Shown in pieces: positions 1-8,350 of a stretch of DNA of 13,683 nt (position 1 is the first letter of the stretch; each line of letters begins with the position of its first letter). The translations under genes and the position numbers were made by a program. The notes beneath the pieces were generated by a model. That model was not told the DNA's origin, searched no databases, and saw only the letters and a list, made by a program, of their open reading frames with translations. This DNA is from an uncultured Mycoplasmatota bacterium (lineage in GTDB: Bacteria > Bacillota_I > Bacilli_A > Mycoplasmatales > Mycoplasmoidaceae), in contig CATAWQ010000021.1 of the NCBI GenBank assembly GCA_949500635.1, positions 1 through 13,683 of the forward strand. The letters are read 5' to 3'.

Positions 1-1
1 A

Positions 2-931
2 CTATTTAAAGAAACTTAAAGGCTTAAATATATGATTACCATTAATTAATTGAGATATTTCTATTCTCTTCTTGCCAGGTAATTGAATTTCTTTTAATAG
101 TAAACAATTTTTGCCAGTTTCTACTAAAATTCCATGTTTATCAATTTTAATAATTTTACCAGGACTGGTTGCAGTTTGCTCTACAACTTCTGATTTATAA
201 ATCTTAATATTAAGATTTTCATAAATTGTATAAGCTGCTGGTTTATCGTATAAACCACGTAATAAATTATTAATTGAAAAGGCATCTTTTGTTCAATTAA
301 TCTTCTCATCTTCATGTGAGATTGTTCTACAAAATGTAGCATTAGAATTATCTTGTTTAATCACATTAGATGGATTAAATAATTTATTAAAATTATTTTT
401 TATCATCACTGCTGATAATTGGCTTAACTTATCATATAACGTTAAATAATTATCAGAATCATTTATGGTTATTTCTTCTTGAAATAAAATATCCCCTGCA
501 TCTAGTTTATCGGTAACATAAATAAAGCTTACTCCGGTTTTATTTTCTCCATTAATTAATGCGCTTTGAATAGGAGATGCTCCTCTGTACTTAGGTAGTA
601 AGGATGGGTGAACATTAATTGATTTATATTTAGGTAATTCTAAGATAGAATTTGGGATTATTTTCCCATAAGCACAAGTAAAAATCAAATCGATATTCAT
701 TTGTTTAAGCTCTTCATAAATGCTAGAAAGATGTTCTGGTTGAAATAATTTTAAGTTATTCTTAATTGCTAATTCTTTAACTGGACTATAAACAATTTTA
801 TTGTTTCTACCAGAAGGCTTATCGCTACGTGTAATGACAGCAACAATGTTGGCATTAACATCAATTAATGCTTGTAAACAGTCTGCTGCTATTTGCGGTG
901 TTCCTATAAAAACTATTGATTTATTACACAT
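2..931 (-). CDS. fmt: Methionyl-tRNA formyltransferase
   Basis: Cytoplasmic enzyme that formylates the methionine on initiator tRNA using 10-formyl-THF. The protein is 309 aa, normal for the family. Seen: an N-terminal Rossmann-like start (IVFIGTPQIAA, residues 6-16), the motif NVHPSLLPKYRG at 106-117 and DKLDAGDI at 141-148. N106, H108 and D144 match the catalytic residues of the E. coli enzyme. The C-terminal domain holds the typical DKPAAYT segment. One in-frame TGA (bases 293-295) encodes Trp, so with the standard code the gene looks truncated at residue 212. The stop is TAG at bases 2-4, so the gene is complete. ATG at 929-931 is the only sensible start; it lies 6 bases downstream of a perfect TATAAT and has no Shine-Dalgarno. 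It is transcribed divergently from cutC. Confidence 0.96.
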
Positions 932-937
932 GTCTTT

Positions 938-943
938 ATTATA
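938..943 (-). promoter_or_regulatory. -10 box of the fmt promoter
   Basis: The minus strand reads TATAAT, followed by 6 bases (AAAGAC) and then the fmt ATG. With the usual 6-7 bases from -10 box to start site, transcription would begin at or next to the A of the ATG, giving a leaderless mRNA. No TTGACA-like -35 is visible about 17 bases upstream, as is common in mycoplasmas. Confidence 0.7.
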
Positions 944-954
944 AAGTTAAGATA

Positions 955-960
955 TATAAT
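955..960 (+). promoter_or_regulatory. -10 box of the cutC promoter
   Basis: Perfect TATAAT ending 11 bases before the cutC ATG, predicting an untranslated leader of only about 4-5 bases. It lies 11 bases from the oppositely oriented fmt -10 box, so the two polymerase footprints must overlap. No recognisable -35 is seen. Confidence 0.65.
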
Positions 961-971
961 AATTTATAACT

Positions 972-1592
972 ATGAGAATTATTAGAGAAGCTTGTGTAGA
1001 AACAAAGAAGGAAATTGATTTAGCGTATGAAAAAAACGCTGAAAGAATTGAATTATGTAGTCATTTAGATCGTGGTGGTTATACTCCAACTGCTAGTTTA
1101 GTTAAATATTCAACCAATTTTAAAAATAGTAACGTATTAATTATGATCAGAAGAAAAGACGATAATTTTGTTACTAATAAAAAAGATATGGAAAAATTAA
1201 TAAAAGACATTAAAATGTTTGCAAAAAGCAAAATTAAAGGTTATGTTTTTGGTTTATTAACAAAGGAAAATAAAGTTGATGTTGAAAATATGAAAAAACT
1301 AATGAGTTATGTTCCTAAAAATAAATATGTGGTTTTTCATATGGCCTTTGATTTAATTGAAGATAAAAAAGAAGCTATTGATCAATTAGCTCAACTAGAA
1401 GTTAGAAGAATTTTAACTAAAGGTGGAAATGATATAGCAATGAATAACATTAAATCTTTAGTTGCATTAAAAAAATATGCACAAGAAAAGATTGAATTAG
1501 TTATTGGTGGTAAAGTTTCAGATGATAACTATTTAATAATTAATAAGAAGACTGGAATCAATCAATTCCATGGTCGTAAACTAGCTTGCTAA
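972..1592 (+). CDS. cutC: CutC-family protein
   Basis: CutC family (TIM barrel), 206 aa, somewhat shorter than the roughly 240-aa bacterial average. Seen: EACVET near the N terminus, ERIELCSHLDRGGYTP at 24-39, an IRR segment at 59-61 followed by a phenylalanine, FGLLT around 93-97 followed by VD, FHMAFDLIED at 122-131 and RRILTKGG shortly after. These are the conserved blocks of the family. The name comes from a copper-sensitivity phenotype in E. coli that was later attributed to a small RNA from the same locus, so the biochemical role is unsettled. It has no Trp codons. ATG at 972 is the first in-frame start after an upstream TAA. It is the only plus-strand gene here, diverges from fmt, and its TAA overlaps the opposing gene's stop. 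Confidence 0.9.
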   Translation: MRIIREACVETKKEIDLAYEKNAERIELCSHLDRGGYTPTASLVKYSTNFKNSNVLIMIRRKDDNFVTNKKDMEKLIKDIKMFAKSKIKGYVFGLLTKENKVDVENMKKLMSYVPKNKYVVFHMAFDLIEDKKEAIDQLAQLEVRRILTKGGNDIAMNNIKSLVALKKYAQEKIELVIGGKVSDDNYLIINKKTGINQFHGRKLAC

Positions 1593-2512
1593 TTAGAAAA
1601 TCATTTATTAATATCTCAACGAGAATTTAACCCATTCAACATATTATTAAAGGAAGGTGTAAGGGCTCAAATTATTCCTACAAATAAAAAACTTTCAAAT
1701 GGGTCCTTTACCGATTGAATAATAACTTTTGGAATCAAATAAACTATAAGACCGTATTGTTCAAATTTTGATGGTAGTTTACCATTTAATTTTCTCAAAT
1801 ATTCTACAGTTGCAATAGGTCCTATTGCAAACGAAAATATTTCCATAAGCAGCACAACTAATGTTGTTCCATAAATAAAAAGTAATAAATGAGCTTTATT
1901 TTCTTTATAACATCGGTATTGATATATAGTCACAAACTCCATAATAATAATGAATATAACCATTAGACATAATGCTAATATTTTATAAAAATCATATTTT
2001 CCATCAAACTTGCCTGCAACATTCCCAGGATCTGCTCATGATAACAACGCTCCTAAACAAATGGCTCCGAATAAAAAATAAATAATTTGCTGTACTACCA
2101 AATCAATTCAAATTTTTAAATGTTTTGAATTACTTCTTATTCTATAAACAAATCCAAAGATTCCTGATATTACACATACACATGATTCTTGAATTGCATA
2201 CATTCAAAATCAAATACCACTTGTAAATATTAAATAACATAAGGTATCTGTAACTCATCCGAAAAAGAAACCGATAACTGGACCAAAATATCATCCAGCG
2301 ACCATAAGTGGGACTCAAGAAAAAGAAATATTTTGAACAAAACCAGGAATCGGAATACTTACAATACTAAAAAGCAATCTTAATGAAATTAAGACTGCTA
2401 AATAAGTAATTAGTTTAGTGTTTTTAAAAACACTTAATGGGTAAAGCGGAAATAAGAAGTTTCAAAATATAAGTTTTTTTTTAGTATTAAATTCACTTTG
2501 TTCTGTTTGCAT
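1589..2512 (-). CDS. ECF transporter S component, FolT-like, enlarged
   Basis: Probable substrate-capture (S) subunit of an energy-coupling-factor vitamin transporter, in the cell membrane. The best match by eye is the folate (FolT) family: a PIPGF turn at 54-58, then SFSWVPLMVAGWYFGPVIG (63-81) and GWVTDTLCYLI (85-95), the usual helix 1-3 signature. At 307 aa it is far longer than typical S components (about 170-200 aa). It has about seven hydrophobic segments, including extra ones at roughly 205-235 and 252-283, and a soluble insertion near 158-178. All 11 Trp codons are TGA, so standard-code reading shatters it. The ATG at 2510-2512 sits 2 bases after the stop of the upstream membrane-protein gene, indicating one transcript. 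No EcfA or EcfT subunit is encoded nearby. The substrate is inferred, not shown. Confidence 0.72.
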
Positions 2513-2514
2513 AG

Positions 2515-3633
2515 CTAAAAATTAACGGTAGTCCCTCTAGACATATCATCAATGTATTGTTGAATGATTTGATTAACTTTTTCTTTATCAACTTTTGGAT
2601 TAAAAACATTACCACAGATAATTACAATTAATGTAATGAAAAAAGTAATGAGAGAGAATACTTCACAATAAAAAAATCCATATAATTCTGCTTTAACATT
2701 TAGGTTAGCAGCAATCAAATCATTTAAACTATCAAATATACAAATACGAGATGTATATTTAATTGAAAAACAATCAAATATATATCAAAATACAAAGAAA
2801 AAAATTATAAAATAAACACCTGTAAATTGAAATCTATACAACTGATTGTCATTAGTTTTTTTATTTATAAATACATTCTTATAACATACATATGCATAGT
2901 AATAAAGCGATCCACCTAATAACAAATATAAAGTGGAAGTTCAAGATAAATATGTATATGTTTCTTTGCCATCATTGATGCCACCGTTTTTAAATTGACC
3001 AATAGCTAATCCAAAAATTCCAGTTAAAAAAACAAACATTCCTAAAACCAACAAGCAAAAGAAAAAAATCTTTTTAATAACAGGAATTGCTTTTGGTTTT
3101 GATTTGTAAATATAAACCTTCCCACTTTTAATATCGTCCTTTAATTTAATTTGGGCAGACATTTGTAAAAACGGATTATTATTTGTGTTTGCTCCAGCAA
3201 ATTTTTCAAATGGATTTGCATAAGTGTTAGCAGATTGTCTAAAATTAGAATCATCAGTTTTTACTTCTTGTACATTAGATTCATCTAATTTATTTAAATC
3301 AGAAATATTTACTTTAAAAATATTTTTAATATAAATAGACAAATAATTTATATCATCTATTAATTGAAAGTTATCAGAATAATTTATTGTCTGATCGATG
3401 ACAAAATTACACTTTGATAATTCATTAAAACGATCTAATAATTTATTTGATAATACTTGAGAAGATTTGTTCTGCTTATTTAAATAGAAAAGAATGTTAA
3501 ATTCTTTTTTTATGATATTCTGAAATTGTTGATCAGTACTAATCTTAACTAAAACACTTTGTCTTTTTGTGTGTAAAAGAATGTCTAACTCATCCAACAA
3601 TTTAGTTTCACAAATTTTTGGGTCAAAATCCAT
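2515..3633 (-). CDS. Unknown four-helix membrane protein with soluble N-terminal domain
   Basis: I do not recognise this 372-aa protein. Residues 1-130 look soluble, rich in Asp, Asn, Lys and Leu, and probably helical. A low-complexity linker at 131-160 carries two NPF motifs (140-142 and 153-155). Four hydrophobic segments follow at roughly 188-213, 228-252, 270-292 and 318-341, then a charged tail of about 28 residues. The even helix number suggests both ends face the cytoplasm. There is no signal peptide, lipobox or catalytic motif. Two TGA codons (W231, W283) split it under the standard code. ATG at 3631-3633 lies 7 bases after a perfect TATAAT and an in-frame TAA closes the frame upstream. 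The stop is 2 bases before the FolT-like gene, so a role tied to that transporter is possible but unproven. Confidence 0.85.
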
Positions 3634-3640
3634 ATTTTAT

Positions 3641-3646
3641 ATTATA
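3641..3646 (-). promoter_or_regulatory. -10 box for the membrane protein / S-component operon
   Basis: The minus strand reads TATAAT, with 7 bases (ATAAAAT) to the ATG, so the transcript should be leaderless. It lies in the 27-base gap after the holA stop. A run of five Cs immediately precedes the box. No -35 match is seen. Confidence 0.65.
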
Positions 3647-3660
3647 GGGGGTGAATTGAA

Positions 3661-4566
3661 TTATTTAATCAAATTTATAGATGAAATCAAATATTTTAAT
3701 CCTTGATAAGGATCTATTAACCCTTTTTTGATATTACAGTCTAAATCGAAAAAAGCATTTTCAATTTGCTCAATTTTAGAAAGATTAAGTTTATTAACGT
3801 ATGATAATTGCTTAACTTGATATGGTGTAATTTTTAATTCTTTTAGTTCTGCGTCTAAATTACAGCTAGTAATTGTTGCTTTTTTAAAAAGTTTTATCTT
3901 GAATAATTGAGTGGCCATAATTTGAATTATTTCAATTGGTTGATATTTAAGATTAATTAAATTTTCATATAGATCAAGAGAAACATTAATATTATTTTGT
4001 AATAAATAATTGATCAATAAAAAAATATTTGATTCACTATTTTTAATTAAAATTTCATCAATGTATTTTTTAGTAATTAATTTGCCTTCAGAATAAATTA
4101 ATAATTTATTCAACTCATTTTTAATCATCAAATAGTTTTCAGGCAAGGAATCAACTAAGTAGTTATATGTTTGGTAACTATCAGTTTTAATATTTAACTC
4201 ATCACAAATAATCTTCACTTCTTTTGTTTTATTGTAAGGATTAATTTGTGCTTTCTTGATTGTTTTAATTTTTTTGTTTTTAACAGTTTGATTAAAGTTA
4301 TCTAGCTTATCATTTTTAACGAAACAATAGACTTCAATGTGATAATTGGCTAAAAAATTAATTAATTCAGACACTTTTTCGTCTTTATCTAGCAAAAAGG
4401 TAGAATCATAAATAAAAATTGCGTCTTGTTGATTAAATAATGATAGTTGATTAAGTTCATCATAAATTGATGAAATATCATCTAAATAATTGATTTTCAA
4501 CGGATTATTACACTTTAATTCTTGGTGATTAATTTGTTCTAAATCATTACCGTAATAGATTACCAT
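3661..4566 (-). CDS. holA: DNA polymerase III subunit delta
   Basis: Probable delta subunit of the clamp loader, which opens the beta sliding clamp at primed DNA. The protein is 301 aa, similar to other mollicute delta subunits and a little shorter than the roughly 340 aa of E. coli. It opens with a beta strand and a diverged RecA-like fold without a P-loop, as expected for delta. The segment VDSLPENYLMIKNELNKLLI (about 148-167) resembles the family's conserved N-E-L-K-L helix, and the C-terminal helical domain ends with a GLxxLI-type segment. It has no Trp. The start ATG overlaps the end of comEC by 7 bases (ATGGTAA), so translation is probably coupled. The comEC-holA pair is also adjacent in M. 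genitalium. No Shine-Dalgarno is seen. Confidence 0.85.
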   Translation of the reverse strand: MVIYYGNDLEQINHQELKCNNPLKINYLDDISSIYDELNQLSLFNQQDAIFIYDSTFLLDKDEKVSELINFLANYHIEVYCFVKNDKLDNFNQTVKNKKIKTIKKAQINPYNKTKEVKIICDELNIKTDSYQTYNYLVDSLPENYLMIKNELNKLLIYSEGKLITKKYIDEILIKNSESNIFLLINYLLQNNINVSLDLYENLINLKYQPIEIIQIMATQLFKIKLFKKATITSCNLDAELKELKITPYQVKQLSYVNKLNLSKIEQIENAFFDLDCNIKKGLIDPYQGLKYLISSINLIK

Positions 4567-5654
4567 GAATATTTGTTACTTTTATATGTAATCATTATAG
4601 TAATAAAACACATAAGATAATAACCACAATTAAATCATTTATTTTGAAAAGAAAACATAACCATAATATTAATAACATTAAATCCATTAACTATCATAAA
4701 TACTAGTTGAGTTGCAAAGTCATGAATTGGTCCCAAAAATCAAATAAACTCAAAGAAAAAGAAATATACGAACACAAAACACAAAAAATAACTAAAAATA
4801 AATGAGTTTATTATAGCAAGCAATGAAATCTCTTTATTTATTGACAATACAAAAGGTAAACTTAAAACAATTGCTACAATATTCATAAATACTTTTTCTA
4901 ATATAAGATTTTTGATCTCTAAAGATCCAACATAAATTATTCCAAATGTGCAAATATAACTCAATGGATAACTTAACGAGAAACAAACAGAAGGAAAACA
5001 AAATAAACACAGTATACCTGACATTGCAGTAAATTCATAATCTCCTTTACATTTTTTCGATGTGAGTTTAGAAAATACAATTGTTAAAAATACTCTAAAC
5101 ACACTCATAGAAAAATTTAAAATGTAGCTATATAATAAAAGAATTGTTAAATTAATTGTTAAACCAATTTTTGGATTTTTTTTAAAAATAAACCCTATTA
5201 GTTTTTTAATAAACATTAAATGAAATCCACTAATTACTATCAAATACACAATTGACAAACTAATCATTTTTTTGTACAAATGATAAGATTCGTCTACCTC
5301 AATGTTCAAAATCATTAATTTAATAAATAAACTTGTTAAAGAATCATATTCTTTATCTAAATAATTAGCCATTAAATTTTTAATAGAAAACCCCTGCTTT
5401 TCATTTATTAAATTCACAAAGTAAGTTAAAAAATTAAAATCTTTAATAAAAAAATAAATAATTGATGGAGCAAATGATAAAACTAAAAATATTAAAATTA
5501 ATCTTAATTTTAATTTGTTATATCAAGCATATACTAGTGGTATTGCTAGCAAAATTATATAAATAACATCTTTAAAAAATACTAACATAATAACTATCGC
5601 CAACATTAGCAAAAATAGGAAATGATAGTTTTTTTGTAACGATTTGCTTATCAT
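4560..5654 (-). CDS. comEC: ComEC/Rec2-family DNA-uptake channel, membrane core only
   Basis: Integral membrane protein of the ComEC/Rec2 family, the channel that passes single-stranded DNA across the cell membrane in competent bacteria. The protein is 364 aa with many hydrophobic helices. The family signature reads VYLIVISGFHL (136-146), with ISGFH at its heart. B. subtilis ComEC is about 776 aa; here the region after the channel core, including the metallo-beta-lactamase-like domain, is absent, as in other mycoplasmas. Three Trp codons are TGA (bases 5523, 4740, 4635) and the last is TGG just before the stop. The ATG at 5652-5654 follows an in-frame TAA one codon upstream. It overlaps holA by 7 bases. 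No comEA or pilus-type partner is present here. Confidence 0.88.
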
Positions 5655-5657
5655 ATG

Positions 5658-5676
5658 TTAATTAATTTTTAATTAA
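5658..5676. repeat. Paired TTAATTAA palindromes in the comEC leader
   Basis: Two copies of the 8-base palindrome TTAATTAA separated by TTT, just before the comEC start. They could fold into an 8-bp AT-only hairpin in the transcript or act as paired protein sites. In DNA this AT-rich the arrangement may be chance. Confidence 0.35.
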
Positions 5677-5679
5677 TAT

Positions 5680-5712
5680 AAAATAAAAAGAACAAAAATC
5701 ATTCCTGATTTT
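5680..5712 (-). terminator. Rho-independent terminator after ffh
   Basis: The minus strand reads AAAATCA, then GGAA, then TGATTTT: a perfect 7-bp stem capped by a GNRA-type tetraloop. It is followed by TGTTCTTTTTATTTT, a strong U tract. It lies about 33 bases past the ffh stop and before comEC, so it probably ends the tyrS-ffh transcript. The stem is AT-rich but normal for this genome. Confidence 0.6.
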
Positions 5713-5745
5713 GTATTAAATTTTTCTAGGTTTTTAATTTTTAGA

Positions 5746-7089
5746 TTAATTTACTAAATTTTTCAAAATATTTTGTGGATTTTTTCCTTTTTTTAATAAA
5801 GAACCTATTTGATCCATCTTTTTCTTTGATTGTTCAAATTCATTTAGCATTTTATTTAGTTCATCAGGTTTTCTACCTGAACCCTTAATAATTCTTGTTC
5901 TTCTGGATAATGAACGACGAATTAAAGATGGATTTCTCCTTTCTTTTAACGTCATTGAATTCATTAATATTTTTCAAACTCTCATCTTTTCTTCTGCTAC
6001 TGAAATTTGACTTTCAGAAATTTTGTTAGTACCTGGCATCATTTTCATAACTGAATTTAATGAACCCAACTTGTTCATTTGTTGCACTTGTCACAACAAA
6101 TCCTCAAGGTCCATTTTTCCAGATAACATTCTTAAAATGGTTTTTTTTCCTTTGTCTTCATCAATAACATCAGAAGCTTTTTCTGCTAATGTCATAATAT
6201 CACCTAAACCTAAAATTCTGTCTGCCATTCTTTCAGGATAAAACAAATCTATCGATCCAACTTTTTCACCAACACCAGTCATTTTAATAGGAACATTTAA
6301 TAAAGAAGTCAAGGATAAAGCTACACCCGCTTTAGCATCAGAATCTAATTTTGTAATAATAATTCCAGTTAAGTTTAATTTATTATTAAATTCTTGAGCA
6401 ACATTAATCATATCTTGACCACTCATTGCATCTACTACTAGTAAAATATCGGTTGGATTTATTGTTTTTTTAAGGTCAATTAATTCTTGAATTAATTTTT
6501 CATCTGTTTGTAATCTACCAGCAGTATCAAAAACAATAAAATCATTACCATTTTTCTTTGCTAATTCCAGTGCTTCAATAGCAGTTTGTTTAGGATTTTG
6601 TGTTCCATGATCATAAAAATCAACTTTTATTTCATCTGCTAATTGTTTTAGTTGTTCTATAGCACCCGGTCTATAAATATCTAGTCCAACCATTAATGGT
6701 TTAAATGCATTTTTATTTCTGAAGTAATTAGATAATTTTGCAGCAGTTGTTGTTTTACCTGAACCTTGTAAACCAACCATCATAATTTTTGTAGGTTTTG
6801 CAAGATTAATAGGTTTTTGTTCCTTTCCTAGTATTTCAATTAATTCTTTTTTAATAACACTTAGTAAGAATTGTTCAGGATCTATTTTGGAATCAATAAC
6901 TTTATCTACTACTTTAGATTTAATGCTTTTAATAAAATTTTTAACAACAATTAATGAAACGTCAGAATCCATTAAAACAATTCTAATTTGTTTTAAAACT
7001 TCAGCAACATCTTCTTCAGTGATAGTGTTGTTAATAAGTTTTTTCTTCATGTGCTTAAGCACAATGGAACTGATTTTTGTGTTTAACAT
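5746..7089 (-). CDS. ffh: Signal recognition particle protein Ffh (SRP54)
   Basis: GTPase that, with 4.5S RNA, binds signal and transmembrane sequences emerging from ribosomes and delivers them to FtsY at the membrane. The protein is 447 aa, full length. Domains: N domain about 1-95; G domain about 96-295 with P-loop GLQGSGKTT (106-114), DTAGRL (188-193), TKLDSDAKAG (246-255) and GVGEK (272-276); methionine-rich M domain about 300-447 with the RNA-binding RRTRIIKGSGR segment. Two TGA codons (bases 6091 and 5974), both in the M domain, encode Trp; standard-code reading would leave a false 332-aa protein without the RNA-binding domain. The ATG is 1 base after the tyrS stop, and a hairpin with a U tract follows the gene. 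Confidence 0.97.
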
Positions 7090-7090
7090 A

Positions 7091-8326
7091 TTAGTCTCAA
7101 TTAATTAGGAAGTAATTCTTCTTTCCTTTTTTAATATATGAAAATTTATTGTCAATAGATTTATTCTTATCAACAATAAAATTAATATCTTCAATTAATT
7201 CACCATTAATTGAAATAGATTTAGATTGAACTAAAGTTCTAGCATTTGATTTAGAAGGACAAACATTTAATTCAACTAATATATCAATAACATCAGTTGG
7301 TTTGCTTAATGTAATTGAAGGGGTACTAGATAAAGCGTCATATAAATCATCATGAGATAGTGATGTAATTTCTCCTGAAAATAACTTAGCTGAAATTTCT
7401 TCACATTTTTTAGCTATAGTTTCTCCATGAATATCTTTAACAATCTCAAAAGCAAGTCTTTTTTGAGCTTCTTTTTTAAATGGAGCCTCATTATGAATAG
7501 CCATAATTGAAGAAATTTCATCAACATTAATAAATGTTAAAGCAAGTAAAAGTTTTCTAGCATCTACATCTGTTTGGTTAATTAAAAATTGATACATTTG
7601 ATAAGGAGAAGTAATAGTAGGATCTAGGTATATCGCTCCTTTTTCTGACTTACCAAATTTAGTACCATCTTCTTTTGTTAACAAATTAATTGTTAAACCA
7701 ACAGCATTATTTTCATCTCCGCAAACTTTTCTGATCATTTCAATACCTGTAGTTATATTACCTCATTGGTCACTACCACCAATTTGCATTCACACATTAT
7801 GATTCTTATATAAATTTAAGAAGTCATATCCTTGAATAAGGTTGTATGAGAATTCAGCATATGAAATACCAGATTCTAATCTACCTTTAATAATTTCTTT
7901 TTCAAGTAAATAATTGACATTTATTAACTTACCAACATCTCTTAAAAATTGCAAGATGTTCATGTTTTTGTAGAAATCGTAATTATTAATAATTTCACAT
8001 TCAAATAAACCTTTAATTTGTCTTGTCAAACATTCAATATTATTTTTAATAACATCTAATGGTAATACTTTTCTTTCTGCTTTTTTACCAGATGGATCAC
8101 CAATTAATCCTGTTGCTCCACCAATCAAAATATATGGTCTAAACCCTGTTTTAGCAAGCCTATTAATAGTAATTAATGTGTAATAGTTACCTAGGTGCAT
8201 AGATTTGAATGATGGATCTATACCCACATAAACACTATGTTTATTTCTAATAAACTCTTCTAATTTTTTTTCATTGGTAATGTTGTTGATAACATTCCTT
8301 TGTCTCAACTCATCAAAAATACTCAT
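7091..8326 (-). CDS. tyrS: Tyrosyl-tRNA synthetase
   Basis: Class I aminoacyl-tRNA synthetase charging tRNA-Tyr. The protein is 411 aa, normal for bacterial TyrRS. Seen: YVGIDPS (33-39), the HIGH-type motif HLGN (44-47), IGGATGLIGDPSG (68-80), tyrosine-pocket residues in YNLIQGYDF (161-169), GGSDQWGN (183-190) and the KMSKS equivalent KFGKS (223-227). A C-terminal S4 RNA-binding domain covers roughly 340-411. TGA-encoded Trp occurs at residues 179 and 187 and next to last, where the protein ends NWD before TAA. ATG at 8324-8326 is 10 bases after a perfect TATAAT, with no room for a T-box leader. It is followed after 1 base by ffh, so the two are probably cotranscribed. Confidence 0.97.
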
Positions 8327-8336
8327 GTTTATAAAT

Positions 8337-8342
8337 ATTATA
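8337..8342 (-). promoter_or_regulatory. -10 box of the tyrS promoter
   Basis: The minus strand reads TATAAT in the 24-base gap between the ParA-like stop and tyrS, with 10 bases to the ATG. The predicted leader is about 3-4 bases. This gives tyrS-ffh its own promoter in addition to possible read-through from mnmG-rsmG. Confidence 0.55.
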
Positions 8343-8350
8343 TTTTACTA

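Noticed and set aside
2513..2514. Folate or other riboswitch before the FolT-like gene
   Set aside because: Only 2 bases separate it from the upstream gene, and the operon start itself looks leaderless.
2515..2718. Separate 67-aa membrane protein with a TTG start
   Set aside because: Under table 4 the frame continues upstream through TGA at 2785 and 2941 to the ATG at 3633, one gene.
4581..4599. Promoter-like TATAAT and TATAAA upstream of holA
   Set aside because: They lie inside the comEC coding sequence, 14-27 bases from the ATG, and are expected by chance; coupling by the ATGGTAA overlap is the simpler explanation.
5746..5964. Separate small basic protein
   Set aside because: It is the C-terminal part of the Ffh M domain; it joins the upstream frame through TGA Trp at 5974.
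6023..6241. Plus-strand open frame of 72 codons
   Set aside because: Antisense shadow of ffh; AT-rich coding sequence on the other strand explains it and it resembles nothing.
6887..7108. Plus-strand open frame of 73 codons
   Set aside because: Antisense shadow of the ffh N domain and the end of tyrS, with no promoter or ribosome site.
8327..8350. T-box leader upstream of tyrS
   Set aside because: The gap is 24 bases with a -10 box only 10 bases from the ATG, far too short for a T-box.
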